Below are positions 46,325 through 57,363 of a DNA stretch of 64,000 nt, in pieces. How positions within the stretch are numbered: position 1 is the stretch's first letter; each line of letters opens with the position of its first letter. The notes below the pieces were generated by a model. The model was not told the origin of the DNA. It ran no database searches and saw only the letters and a list, made by a program, of their open reading frames with translations. This DNA is from Ceratopteris richardii (lineage: Eukaryota; Streptophyta; Polypodiopsida; Polypodiales; Pteridaceae), in NCBI GenBank assembly GCA_020310875.1, contig CM035407.1, positions 90,518,632 to 90,582,631 on the forward strand, written 5' to 3'. A program made the translations under genes and the position numbers.

Positions 46325-47400
46325 CCCGTCCTCATCACAATGAGGGGTCCATTTTTGTTCATTCACCGCTATGTCCATCATGGCTAAAATTTCTACCCAA
46401 CCATGAGGCTCGAATTCCTCGTCTGGAAATACTATAGCTGCATAAGCTAGATCTTCAAGAGTTTGTGGATGTCGTTCTGAACCTAAAGCCCTGGCCTCTA
46501 ACCGTTCTTCCTCTTGTTTTACTAATTTACACATCCATAGATGAGTATCCTCATGCAACCACAAGGGGTCTGATTCCAATGAGTGTACCGACTCAGTTTC
46601 TTCTTATATCTTATGGATGACAACAAGTCCTCTAGAGTGAGGTGACATTGTCCTTTGGTGTTCTTTATCACTTCAGTGTTTCTAGGGATTACTGATTCTT
46701 CATTCCTCACTAGTATCATGGGTGCACTCATGCTAATAGACTTGGCTTCCCAAGGTCTTGTGAACTGAAGTAATTCTTGCAAAGAATTGGATTCAAAACC
46801 TGTATGTGCACTCAGTTGCTCTTCCTCTACATCATCGTAAATAGAGGGAATGTCTTGGGGAAATTGCTCTTGCAAGTCATGTATCTCTTGAATAGGAGGA
46901 TGGGTTCCTTGTTCTTTTCTCCACTTCTCTTCTTGGATTTCTCTTAGAAATTCGTGTGAGTACTTATGTATGGAAGATAGGTTGTCTTCAACCTCTGTAT
47001 TTGGCACTTGAGACAGGGATGGTGCATTTCTTTCTTGTGACCGTGAGATAATAGGGTTCTCGTGTGCTTTCTTCTTCTCGTTGCTCTTAATCAAGTATTC
47101 TAACCACTCTAGTAGTCCTTGAAAGTGTAACTGAGGTTTTTCCATGTTGTTCCAATTAAGATAACGTGAGGCTTCGAACATTGTTTGTGCTGGTTCTACC
47201 ATCTTCATGCAAATTTAAGTTCTCTCAATTTCTAAATCTGCTCTCGAATAGTTCTTACTCATTTCAGCTATCTGGGGTCCTTCCTTTAATCTAGCCTGAT
47301 ATGCACGAAACATCATGTCTAGGTTTTCTGGTATGGGTTCCGCTAGAACTGATCCTGATCTCTGAGCTAGGTTCTCTTGATTAGATTCTTGCGAAGTCAA
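46325..47400 (-). pseudogene. Gag C-terminal linker and acidic linker of gypsy C, protease missing
   Basis: 47,400-47,215 and 47,208-46,620 align with element D up to IRNTEVIKN-type sequence (TRPWEAKSISMSAPMILVRN). In D a protease follows; here the frame goes straight to LWLHEDTHLWMCK and FPDEEFEPHGWVEILAMMDI, the acidic linker that lies after the protease in D. Similarity to D ends at HCDEDG (about 46,325). The protease was therefore deleted precisely within a coding region, and pol was replaced afterwards or at the same time. Confidence 0.7.
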
Positions 47401-47543
47401 TTCTAGGATTTTGGCTCTGGATTCCTTCAGACTTCCTTCCTACTCAGTTATCTTTTTTCTCCATTTCCTCTTAATCCTTTCTCTGGAATCTTTCCAAGAT
47501 TTCGTCTTTTTATTACTAGACTCTCCAACTTTGCTTGTTGCGG

Positions 47544-48470
47544 CTATTTTCTTAGCATTAAGCTTTGATTCTGTAAGAGTGCATGGGCTCTTGTTATAGC
47601 TTGGATAGGCACGTAGGTAGGGTTGGATCCGTCTACATTATGTACAATTCCTATCACATTGATGGGTGTCACTTTTGAAGCATTAGCAGGGTTCTTGGGA
47701 CAATCTTTGATGATATGCTCTTTACCACAATTGGCACAAAAGCTTGGTATGTTATAGTATTGTGACTGTCCTGCTATCGGAGGATGTGGACCATCCTTTA
47801 TGAAATGATCTCCTTGGCATCTAAAGCATGGTCCTCTAGGGCCCTGTGGTCTTTGTTTTCTTAACTGGGGCCATGGATTAAGATTGGCATACATCACATT
47901 AGCATAATCAGGTTCCCAACTGGGTTCCAATAGTGGACTATCATGCTGATATGTTTCCACATGTTCTGGTGACTCCGTATAATATGCGGGTGGACTATCT
48001 ACATGAGTAGAGTAAAAAATATTGGAATGAGGGTCACTTTCTGTGATTAGGGGTGAAGAAGGCACTAAAGCCCTATTGAGGTTCTCTTCTGCAGCAACAT
48101 ATTTAACGGAGATGACATTAGCTGGTGGGGGTGGTTGCTGAGCTAAAACAAGTTGTGGTCTTTGTTGAGCCTGATAAGGATAGTTTTGAGGAGGCCTATA
48201 GTAATGAGGTTGAGCATTGTACTGACCTTGATACCTGTCTGGCTGTGGGTATGCTTGTGGGTAGTTCTGTCATACTACTTGTTTGTTGTATGGGCAGTCC
48301 TAAGCCATGTGATTCATGTATTGTCTATCAATTGTACAGTATTGGCCACTAGGGTTGGCTTGCGGTTGTGTTACATTGGGACACACATTTGTCATATGAT
48401 CACCACCACAGGTGTAACAACGCTTGTTTGTTGTTAACTTAGGCATCTGTTTGCTAGAAACTCCTAGTTT
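47544..48470 (-). pseudogene. Gag zinc knuckles 1-4 of gypsy C
   Basis: On the minus strand near 48,420-48,290: CYTCGGDHMTNVC and CTIDRQYMNHMA, stop, DC. Near 47,830-47,690: CFRCQGDHFIKDG (last Cys changed to Gly) and CANCGKEHIIKDC. The pairs are separated by about 150 residues of Gln/Tyr/Pro-rich sequence. The same four-knuckle order occurs in A and D. Confidence 0.7.
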
Positions 48471-49394
48471 CTAAGCCACTTTTCCTGCTAGGTCTTCTAT
48501 CGAGCTAGACAGTTTTGAGGATGCTAGAGATGAACAATCTAAGTCCTTATAGACTTTTGCGAGTTCCAACTCGTCTCCAAGGTTGTCCTCAATGTCTATA
48601 CAAATTCTTACACATTTCTCTAAAGTTCTAGGTTCCTTGAAGTATACATAGGAGCGTACTTTAGAGCTCAAGAGGCCATCTAAAAACAATGACACTTGCT
48701 TGGCGTGTGAGGGTAACTCTTGCATTGGGCATCTCTCCACATATTGTCTAAGCCTACGTCCTACCAGTCTAACTATTTCCTGAGGGGTCTGTTTGAAACT
48801 ATGAATCAACAAAGATGTATCATGTGTGATTCCACTCTTAGAGAATTCTGTGATGAATGACTCTAACAAGTGATGAATATCTCTAAATTGCCTTTGTTGC
48901 AATGGTTGGAACCAAGTTAAAGCCAAATTCTTTAACGTTAGTCCAAATGCATTGTATTGCGTGAACATGTCTTCTACTTGCTCTACTCGTAGCACTTGAT
49001 TAAACTCTGCAACGTGGTCATAAGGATCTCTTGTCCTGTCAAAGTAGTTTTTCATTGAATTTACTAATTGAGTAGGTCTTAATATCCTTGCGTGCTCACG
49101 TGGTCTAGGTAGAGGAAAATCATCTCTACCAGCTAGCATTCTTGGTTCCCTTTGTCTTTCCATTCTATCGGTGTCCATGGTGGTTCTTTCTCTCCCTATA
49201 GGATGAGTGAAACTTAGTTCTGTTCTTTCTTTGTTCTTTTCCCTTTGAGTACCATGGGCTGAGGATGTTCCAGCACCTTGATGACTCATGTTTACATTTT
49301 CTCGCGATGGGGGGAAGACTAACTCACCTCTCCATGTGTAGGTATTTCTTGCGTGGTCTGGTACTACAAATACCCATTCTGAAGTATCATCCAC
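48471..49394 (-). pseudogene. Gag capsid domain of gypsy C
   Basis: This open frame of 307 residues contains the retrotransposon gag capsid domain (NYFDRTRDPYDHVAEFNQVL, TQYNAFGLTLKNLALTWFQ, FKQTPQEIVRLVGRRLRQYV, FLDGLLSSKVRSYVYFK). Its intact length contrasts with the broken capsid of A. A stop at 48,471 separates it from the first zinc knuckle. Capsid forms the virus-like particle. Confidence 0.8.
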
Positions 49395-49517
49395 TTATAC
49401 AACCTTTCTAGGAGTATCTGGGTCCTTGAATTTGTAAATCATGATGGAGCCTACCTCACTAGGTTGTTCCATTATGTACCTCCAAAATGCTTCGTCAGTT
49501 TCGTTATTCCAAAACAA

Positions 49518-50086
49518 CTATATGCTTCTATTATCCTGAGGGATCCAATCTGGAATTAATACTCTTGTCAATACAGATTTCCCTCTAGGTGTCCTAGGTT
49601 CTTCTCCTACTGGTTCTTTTCCTTGGTTTCTTGCTTCTGTATCTGGCTGAACTACACCAAACTCATTGGTATGATTTGGCTGAGTACTTATGATGCACAT
49701 CGTTCCTTCTTTGTCTATGTATGCGTCTCTCTTGAATTTCACCACTGGACATTCCAATCCAATGGGTTGATCAGGGTTGTGCAATTGCACCACTGATCTT
49801 AGCAAATCATCCTCATAGATGGGAGCACCTAAGTGGTTGGTTCGGACATATTCTAATTGGGTTCTGTATTGTCCTTTGGGTCTTTCCAGATATGCTATGT
49901 TTAACCCTCCTTTGGTCTTTTTGTGCTAAAAGCCATTTCCGATTCACTAGTATCTGAGCTCAACTCGTAAGGGTAGCTATTCAATTGCTGAGCCCACGAA
50001 CGTGCAGTAGTTCCTACACTTGCTTCTGATGATCTAAGGCTTCGTCGGTCTGACTTACCTATATGCTTGCCCGATCTAAGGTTCAT
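49518..50086 (-). pseudogene. Gag N-terminal region of gypsy C
   Basis: It starts MNLRSGK at 50,086, matching MNLRSRR in A. 49,805-49,518 follows in another frame and includes PRTPRGKSVLTRVL, which corresponds to TTPRGKSVVNQVL in A. At least two breaks separate start, middle and capsid. Confidence 0.65.
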
Positions 50087-50934
50087 GAATTTACTTCTTG
50101 ATACTCTCTGATCATCAATGTTTCTTTGTTCTTTATTGCTTGTTTCTTTTTAAATTCCTTCGAATTCTTGTCTTATCTTATTGTATGTGTCAGGAACCAA
50201 CTTTCCGTTGTACTTTTGAGTTCTCGTTCCGTCAGACTTAAGTTCTTTCCTTGAGGTTTTCGTATCGCACAATTTTACGTTAGTCTTGGACTTGAAAAAT
50301 TAGGTCTCTTGAACTTGATGCATTCCTATCGTCGTTCTAATTGAATCCACAATGCTACCATTTAGCCTAAGCTAATAATTGACTGAGGGGTTTGAGTATT
50401 CTTCCAACCTCGAGTCAGCCTTTTTGATTGCTCTGATGCCCAAGAAGTCTCACTTCCCAAGCCTTGCGTTCTTCACTACCTTGCTTTGATTGCCTTTGAT
50501 AGCCCTTGCTAGACCTGTAAAAATCCAATGTTTAGACCAATTCTTAACTTAATGATCAAGCACTTTGATATATACACCTTTTAGTTCCCTTTCTCCTTGG
50601 CCCAAGTTTTAATGCCCCCTTTCTTTTCTAGTTCCACCAATGGGTCAACGTCAAATTATCTTATCAAAAAAATAATGTCTTCTTTTCGAAAAAAACAGGT
50701 CACATGTAGTACTCGTAAAGAGCTTTCTAATGAGCTACAAAGCTCCGACAACGGACTTCGAATGACAAAGATATGAACGTTCAGGTCCTCCGGGGTAAAA
50801 ATTGACAATTAGGTTTTTCTTCAATTATGAGCTAAGGGGTCTCTTATGAGCTTAATCACCCAAAAATTTTCTCAAACTGGCCTCAAATTTGCCCAAAAAA
50901 TCAAACCCTAATTTTTTCCGTTTTGGGTGAACAA
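50087..50934 (-). other. Leader of gypsy C between repeat array and gag
   Basis: This is an untranslated leader of about 850 bp. No splice or packaging signal is identifiable, and there is no open frame of note. Confidence 0.5.
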
Positions 50935-51230
50935 TCACGATGGTCTCAGAAAATCGCGATGGTCTGAGACCGTCGTGATGGCTCAGGTGAACCGTCGCAA
51001 TGGCATGGTATAATCGCGATGGCGTGGTACAATCACGATGGTCTATCTGGCGAGCAATCACGATGGCGTGAGACCATCGCGATGGTCAACAGTCAATGCA
51101 ACCGTCGCGATGGCGTGAGCCCATCGCGATGGTCACGAGGCACGATGGCTTGAGCCAATCGTGATGGTCCAACTATGAGGCGTCACGATGGTGTACCTGG
51201 TATCATCGCGATGGTCTATTTTGACACATG
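50935..51230. repeat. Degenerate ATCGCGATGG array in the leader of gypsy C
   Basis: About 0.3 kb is filled with 15-18 copies of (A/C)(A/C)(A/T)CGCGATGG and variants (GTCGTGATGG, ATCACGATGG), spaced by 5-16 nt, with GAGACC or GTGAG often between. TCGCGA is palindromic. It occupies the same place as the CGATAC array of element A, between primer site and gag, but has a different unit. Confidence 0.85.
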
Positions 51231-51500
51231 GTAGAACTCAAAAACACACAAGCATACACAAGCACGAAAGCTCTCTCTCTCTCTCGCATGCACAAATGAG
51301 GGGAAATGAGTAGAATGGGTGGACATGGTGAATTTTTTGATTTTTTCGAAGTGGAAGAAGATGATGCGGTGGTGAAGAAGGAGTGTAGAGGAGATGAAAA
51401 ACACAAAAAACTAATTAAAAACAACAACAAAAACTGAAATTTTTACCTTCCAATGCCACTTCTTGCTATACTCTTACCATCACACATTCGTCCTAGACTC

Positions 51501-51520
51501 GATCCCCAACAACGGCGCCA
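51501..51520 (-). promoter_or_regulatory. Primer-binding site of gypsy C (tRNA-Asp)
   Basis: The minus strand reads TGGCGCCGTTGTTGGGGATC, 7 nt inside the 5' LTR. TGGCGCCGTTG is the familiar tRNA-Asp-type primer site of plant gypsy elements (Athila and relatives). It fixes the orientation of C. Confidence 0.85.
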
Positions 51521-51527
51521 AATTTGG

Positions 51528-52188
51528 TGTTGCTCTAGCACAATGGTAAGTAGCACAACAAAAGCTCCACCTTCTTAATGTCAATCCGCGGAAGAGATAG
51601 GAGTGATATGAAGATTGTGAATGTGAGATGTAGTGAGAGTGAAGGTGAGAAGCATAGAGATGCACACACACATACACACACACATATATGAGACAAGCAA
51701 GACACAATGGAAGGTAGGAAAATAGACTCTATTACTCAAGATCTCAATTTCAAGCTCAAGCTCTCACTAGCTCATACAAGTCTACATTAGCTACCCTCAA
51801 AAATGAGCTCTCTAGCTCTTTTTATAGATTCTAGACTAGTTTTGACCGGTTTCACATCTAGTGACCGGCATAGTTAAAAAATAGGTTCTACATGCTATTT
51901 GAAAGGGTAAACGGGATCCAAAAATAGCCAAAATTGGTAGGCTCGTTCTACCTAAGCTCCTCAAGCTCGAGGACTCCTTGGCTTGCACAAAGTGGAGCTA
52001 TTAATTAAAAAAGTGGTTGTTTTATTTTACATATGGTACAAGAGTGATGAAAATCACTGTTGAGAGTTTTTGAAAGATATTATAAAACATATTTCTTTGA
52101 AAAAATACACTGTCTGGTTCCCCACTATTTTGTTGTGATCTGCCTTCACATACTTTCACGTCGTCTGTGCCTCTGGCTACTGCCAACA
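51528..52188 (-). repeat. 5' LTR of gypsy C (661 bp)
   Basis: It pairs with 41,183-41,841 over its full length with scattered differences. The minus-strand TATA box TCTATAAA is at 51,828-51,821, so transcription would run left through the primer site and gag. The target duplication CTTGT follows at 52,189. Confidence 0.9.
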
Positions 52189-52232
52189 CTTGTGTTGTTC
52201 ATGTGCTTCTGCAGACATCTAACTCCAACAAT

Positions 52233-52244
52233 TGCTATTAGAGT
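52233..52244 (+). promoter_or_regulatory. Degenerate primer-binding site of copia-2
   Basis: TGCTATTAGAGT corresponds to TGGTATCAGAGC, the initiator tRNA-Met primer site usual in copia elements, with three changes. It lies 2 nt after the LTR end CAACA. Confidence 0.55.
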
Positions 52245-52261
52245 AGGCTGCCGCTTCATCT

Positions 52262-53105
52262 AGGGTGTCATCGACACCTCTCTGGTTGAAGTCTCAGAAT
52301 CGCATGAAATTTGGTAAGCATACTCAGGGTGTTTCAACCTCCAAATGCACTATCATAGTGCTTGTGCACGCTATTTCATCTTTTTGTGCCAAAGATATAT
52401 ACCAGTTTTGGTTCGCCAGTATAAGCATCTCGAAGTTTGCTATAGGTTTAGCAGAACTTGTCAGGGTAGTTCTTTTAAACTTTTTCAGATACACTCATTT
52501 TTCACATTGTACCAGGCTAGGAATGAGGATCGTATTGCTTACCTTCGAAAATAGTTGGAGAGTGAGCACATGAATGAAGGTGATTCTATGGATAGTTTTC
52601 TGACAAAGATCAAGGATTTGAAGAAATAGTTGATTTCTGCAGATGAAGTACCTCTTGGCAGTTCACTTGTGCAGACTATTTTGAATGGACTTCCCGACTC
52701 ATATCAGAGTTTTGCTTCTACTCTTTCTTTGATGATGAAAGGCAATCCAAATGTTTAACATTTGAAGAGTAAGCTTCTGTTTTGTTGCAGGAAGACCAGT
52801 CTAGGCAGAACAGGTCTATTAGGCATGTTGCATATCAAGCTTTCGTGGCTAGTCAGAAGGACAAAGGTAAATGGAGCTCTTCTACTAGTAAGCAGAAATC
52901 TACAAATGCTGCACATTCGAAGAAGGAAGACAAAGATGAGAAGAAATCAGAAAAGCAGAAATTGTTTTGCAAATACTATAAAGCAAATGATCATGTCATT
53001 AAGAGTTGTCCAAATCTGGCAGCTAAAGAGGCAAAGAAAAAAGAGGCCGGAATGGTTATTATAGAGGCTTCTACATCGAAAATAAAGTCTGTTAATCTTC
53101 TGTAG
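52262..53105 (+). pseudogene. Gag of copia-2
   Basis: The gag capsid (UBN2-type) is spread over several frames: HMNEGDSMDSFLTKIKDLKK and VQTILNGLPDSYQSFASTLS (52,570-52,730), with stops between. 52,782-53,105 is open and basic and carries a knuckle with its second Cys changed to Tyr (CKYYKANDHVIKSC). It leads into the protease. Confidence 0.7.
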
Positions 53106-53117
53106 GATGAAGAATGG

Positions 53118-54385
53118 GTGTTTACTACTTTTTGTAGTTTTGACCCATCTTCTCATGAGCAATGCATGTCTACAATAGACTCAGATGTTTGGTACTTTGA
53201 TAGTGGGGCGACCAAACATATTACCTCACAGTGCAGTTTCTTCTCTTCACTTGAGCTTGCCCCTACAGGGAATACTGTTACTTGCACCAACAACTTCTCT
53301 TATCCTATTATGGGAGATGGTAAGATCATTTTGACTACTCCTGATGGTAGTTCTTTCACTTTGTCAGATGCTTTATTTGTGTTAGGGATCAAGAAAAATG
53401 TGTTATCAGTTTTTGCATTAGCCAAGATTGGCTTAGTTGTGAAATATGTTGATGACAGATGTACAATTCATGATCTGTCAAATGGTGACATCATTATTAC
53501 TTCTGGCATTTTATGTCATGGGCTGTATAAGCTCATACACTATGAAAGATCTATAAATGATTGGGCATGTGCAGTACATGATTCTCAGGCTATGTCAGAT
53601 GCAAAGCTTTGGCATGAATGCTTTGGTCATCTAAATTTTGCTAGTTTGCTACGCCTATAGAAATTTGAAATGGTGTCCTCTTTGCCCAAACTTGAGGCAC
53701 CCGGAAAACATGTTTCTGAAGGCTATATTCTGGGCAAAATGCAACGTTCCTCCTTTCCAAAAGATGGTTCATTTCAGGCTACTCAGAAATTGAAGCTTGT
53801 ACATAGTGATGTTTGTAGTCCTATGCAAACACCTTCTTTTGGGAACTATCTTTACTTCGTGACTTTCATGGATGATTTTTCCAGGCATGCATGGGTATAT
53901 CCATTGAAGGCAAAGTCCGAAGTGTTTATGTGCTTCAAACAGTTTCTCGTTTTGGCTGAAAAACTATCAGCATGTAAAATGGGCACCCTCCGTTTTGATC
54001 GAGGGGGGAAATATACGTCTTCTAACTTTAGTGCATTTCTGACTGAACGTGTGATAAAACATCAGTGTACAATTTCGTATACACTCACTAGAATGGAGTT
54101 GTTGAACGGAAGGAAAAGTCACTCATGGAGATGGCAAGGTGTATGGTCAAGAGTGAGGCTTTACCACATAGTTTCTGGCTTGAGGCTGTCATGTGTGCAT
54201 CATATGTACTTAATAGGTGTCCCACTAAAGTGTTGCAGTCTATCACTCCATATGAAGCTTGGCATGGTTGCAAGCCATCTGTTGCTCATCTATGCATTTT
54301 TGGTTGTTTGACATATGCATTAGTGCTTGAACAACATCGCAGAAAATTAGATGATAAAGTAGTAAAATGTATTTTTGTTGGGTAT
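53118..54385 (+). pseudogene. Protease and integrase of copia-2, cut by gypsy D
   Basis: 53,118-53,660 has the copia protease loop WYFDSGATKHIT and the GAG-pre-integrase LWHECFGHLNFA. After a stop, 53,670-54,120 has the integrase core (VHSDVCSPMQTPSFGNYLYF, DRGGKY). From 54,125 another frame gives FWLEAVMCASYVLNRCP, ITPYEAWHG and KCIFVGY. The next base begins the D LTR. The break after GGGTAT fits a GGTAT target duplication, whose partner is outside the window. Confidence 0.75.
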
Positions 54386-55012
54386 TGTCACTCTAGCACA
54401 ATGGCAAGTACCAACGTGAGGAGATTCACCTCAAAAATGTCAATTCGTGGAGACATGAGGACTAGTATGAAGACTATGAGCAAGTGATGGCAGAAGTGTG
54501 TGAGTGAAAGCACACAAGCATGCACACACATACACACACGTGCGGACAAGGTAAGAGCAAAGAGTGGAACAATGGAAGATCTTCGATTACAAAAGAGTTC
54601 TCTTACAAAGCTCAAATCTATAACAAGCTAACCTCAAAAACGAGCTCTCCAGCCCCTTTTATAGTTTTTTGAGTGGTTTTGGCCTTATTGAGACCTAGTG
54701 TCTGGCCTAGTTAAAAAATAGGTTCCAAGGCTTATTTGGGGCTCAAACGGAGTCTAAAAATTATGAAAATTGGTAGGATGATAGTTCTAATACTCGTCGA
54801 GCTCGAGGACTCCTCGGCTTGGACAAAATGGATTTGAAAAAATGAAAAGTGGTACTTACAATGGTTTTTAGTGATAAAAATCACTATTTTTATAGGGATT
54901 TCTTCTGAAGATTTGACACGTGCTTCTTGGAGCTCCCTACATGCTCCTTCTTCTTGTGTGTCCACTTCCTTGATGTGCTTCCATGCTTTTTCCTTAACCT
55001 TGAGTGTCAACA
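54386..55012 (-). repeat. 3' LTR of gypsy D (627 bp)
   Basis: It starts TGTCACTCTAGCACAATGG and ends GTCAACA on the plus strand. It is recognisably related along most of its length to the C LTR (CTCTAGCACAATGG, GAGCTCGAGGACTCCTCGGC-type block), though clearly diverged. A minus-strand TATA box (CTATAAAA) is at 54,664-54,657. Preceding GGTAT is probably the target duplication. Confidence 0.8.
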
Positions 55013-55030
55013 CTCCCCCCCTCTAGAGTC
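55013..55030 (-). promoter_or_regulatory. Polypurine tract of gypsy D
   Basis: The minus strand CTCTAGAGGGGGGGAG abuts the LTR start. Just upstream the DNA encodes QQGSIRDDR, close to QQGSVKDDK before the polypurine tract of C. Confidence 0.75.
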
Positions 55031-56950
55031 TGTCATCCCTGATAGACCCTTGTTGTACTGGTTGTTTCATGTAGTACTTTGAGAGGTAGTGTCTTTTATG
55101 TATAAACCAGGGTTGTCCATCTTCCAAATGTAACGTGGTCCATCGTTGAGTTCTTCATGTCCTTTGCTATCCTTTGCAAGCTTTATTTCCTGTATATGTA
55201 CTTCTGCCTTTCATGATAGTGTATTTAGGAGCTTCCCCAAAAATTGTTGGTTGCTCAAAAGAGGTTGTCAATGGTGATTTTGAGCAATTGTCGACTGTGA
55301 ATTACTCCATAGGTTCTGATGTTGCAACCTGGATGTCCTCTAGATCTTCCAAACATGGCTTTCATAATTTTTATGCCAAGTACTTGTAACCCATAATGGG
55401 TGATGGGTACGTGCATTAGTGCATGGGTTGAACAAAATATGTGCCTTGTGCACGACCTTGCAATGTTGCTCTATGTATGCGTACTTGGGCAATGCATTGG
55501 AAGAAGTATGGTGCAACAGATGGGGTCTTGAGCAAAGTGCTCAAGGGTATGCTAACAAAGAGGTTTCTCAATCTATCATGGTTATATTGTGGTAGCATAC
55601 AATTCTTATCATGGTGAAAGGTATGTCAATAGTCGTCTCTTCGTGTTGTACTCCCATCGTGGTGATTGACCATGGGCTTGTCCTTCGTGTGGATGGATGT
55701 CCTTGTTGATGATCCACTAGTGAGATTCTTGGATCGCCTAGTCTTGTTTCTTCTTCTCGTCGCTCTTTTTTCTTTTCTTTTCTTTTCTTTTCTTTTCTCT
55801 CTCTTTTTTTTTTGTTCGAACAATGTCACAAACAAGAAGAAAGTTGTTAGCATCAATAAAATATTTTACATTTAGCAAGTGTGTCTCATGTGCCTGGGAT
55901 TTTCAATTGTCTCTATGCACGGCCATGTAATGTGGCCTATATTGATGCATACTTTGGAAATGCATGACCTGAATGGTGCAAAAGACAAGGTTATGCCAAA
56001 GGCACATGGTTGTTGCACGTCGAGGCATTCAATGTTGCTGGTGGATGTTGATGCAATCTTTGTCGGAGGTAGCCAATGGATCTTGAAATGATGAGATCAG
56101 TCGTTGGTGAAACGACAACTGACCATTCCTCCCTTTAGGGATCCATTTGAGAACAGTGTTTGACTGCGTAGAGATCAACTTTTACTTCTTCATCCATGGA
56201 TGGTTGCTTGAAGTTTTTATCCCTCGTGGTTGGTGCTTTGTTTTTGTGGGTGCTACTGATGCTTTTGGCTTCCAAACCCATATCCTTGATGAGTGTCTTC
56301 TTACATTCGCTGAAGGGTTGATTTTATCTTCTTTTGTTCTTTGTGCTGAGTTCTTACCCTTTTCTCTCCTTGGATTCTTTGTTGAGACCTTTTGCATGGT
56401 GGAGAGCATAGGCCTTTGTGCATGTAAGAGTCCTTGGGAACCCACACGTGTAATCATCCTTGTTGAGCTGCAACTAGTTTTGTAGGTACCCAAATTTTTC
56501 GGAGACCTTCTCGTTGAGCTGGCCTTGGTTGCTTGGTTCTTTTCTTCGCATGGTTGGATAGCCTCAGTGGGAATTGTGTTGGAAAGGCTGGTGGTTGCTC
56601 TCCTTTTTGTACCCAGATCTGCTTCATGCCCAGAGCTACTCTCTTCTTGAAATCTTTTTGTCTATTTGATATAGTGGTTGTTGTGTACTATTTTGCTTGC
56701 CTTTTTGGTTGAGTTGTGGTGACGGCATTAGTCTTTGCACAAGAGGAGGAGTTCGCTTGTCTTTGAGCCTGTTCTTCCATGTTTGAGCTTTTTTGGAACA
56801 CATCTTTTGACACATACAACATCTTTTTTGCTAAGATTAGTCCTAGAAGAACTAAGAGAATGTGTGAAATCTGGATTTGTGAGCATGCAATTTTCTAATT
56901 CTAATGTGATGCATTGTTCTTGTGCCCAAACTTGAAGAAGTTGACTTCTT
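55031..56950 (-). pseudogene. Post-integrase 3' region of gypsy D (ORF3 end, WVWKPK segment)
   Basis: Minus-strand frames are short. 56,493-56,182 is basic with RIWVWKPK, comparable to WIWRPK in A (969-652). The final segment before the polypurine tract (about 55,140-55,031) encodes LSKYYMKQPVQQGSIRDDR, similar to LLQNYIRETPQQGSVKDDK at the end of C ORF3. The long coiled-coil and Pro-rich body seen in C is absent, so D has either lost ORF3 or never had its full length. A T/C-rich low-complexity run lies at about 55,760-55,815. Confidence 0.4.
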
Positions 56951-56979
56951 AGGTTCAAGTTGACTGCATGGTCATAAAT

Positions 56980-57219
56980 CTAATCTTGACCCAAGACGAG
57001 TGGCTCTGTAAGGTCCTCATCATGACACACTAGGATTTTGACTTTCATTGGAACATCTCGAAGGTAGATGGGAAGTTCCACCTCGCCCAAACAAGGGGTT
57101 TCCACACCTCCCAATCCAATGAGATAGTCTTCTATAGGCTTGATGTTCAACTGCAAGTCTTGGCAGTGTGAAAGTCTAACTGCACTAGTTGCTGCTCTTG
57201 AATCAACCAATGCTCTCAT
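56980..57219 (-). pseudogene. Second retropepsin-like domain (PR2) of gypsy D
   Basis: The frame reads RALVDSRAATSAV, then a Gly-rich turn (YLIGLGGVETPCLGEVELPI), then VKILVCHDEDLTEPLVLGQD. This matches A (ALIDSRAGL, VLVCKDEDL, VILG). The primary protease of D lies far upstream with normal DSGAG (about 61,590). Arg replaces the catalytic Gly, which in a retropepsin would be expected to disturb the fireman's-grip loop. The frame ends at 56,980 after Q-D. Confidence 0.6.
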
Positions 57220-57363
57220 CGTCCTTACTTTCCTTGTCCTATCTCTATCATCACAAAGGGACGACGATCAATTATTCGAGAAGTAATTATGCCCGATTTT
57301 TGGCACATATCCATGTGATATTTTGGGGTTTTTAGGTTGACATCTAGGCCTAGTTGCCTTAAC

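Larger units (their letters stand above)
41183..52188 (-). mobile_element. Gypsy element C: complete, non-autonomous gag+ORF3
   Basis: The LTRs are 41,183-41,841 (3') and 51,528-52,188 (5'), both TGTTGCTC...CCAACA on the plus strand. CTTGT flanks both sides (41,178-41,182 and 52,189-52,193), a 5-bp target duplication. The primer site lies at 51,520-51,501 and the polypurine tract at 41,842-41,858. Between them are a repeat-rich leader, gag with four knuckles, the acidic linker, then a 4.5-kb ORF3 region. Protease, RT, RNase H and integrase are absent. By eye the LTRs differ at several percent of sites, so the insertion is not recent. Confidence 0.9.
40987..54385 (+). mobile_element. Copia-2 (5' LTR, gag, protease, integrase) with gypsy C inside
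   Basis: The 5' LTR starts at TGTTGATA (40,987) and is split by element C: 40,987-41,182 plus 52,194-52,230 (233 bp in all, ending CCAACA). A degenerate tRNA-Met-like primer site (TGCTATTAGAGT, near 52,233) follows. Gag, protease and integrase run to 54,385, where the 3' LTR of gypsy D interrupts. The RT half and the 3' LTR would lie beyond D, outside the window. Confidence 0.75.

Noticed and set aside
55740..55815. T/C-rich run as a functional polypyrimidine signal
   Set aside because: It is a simple TTTTC low-complexity run about 750 bp from the LTR; the true polypurine tract abuts the LTR at 55,013.
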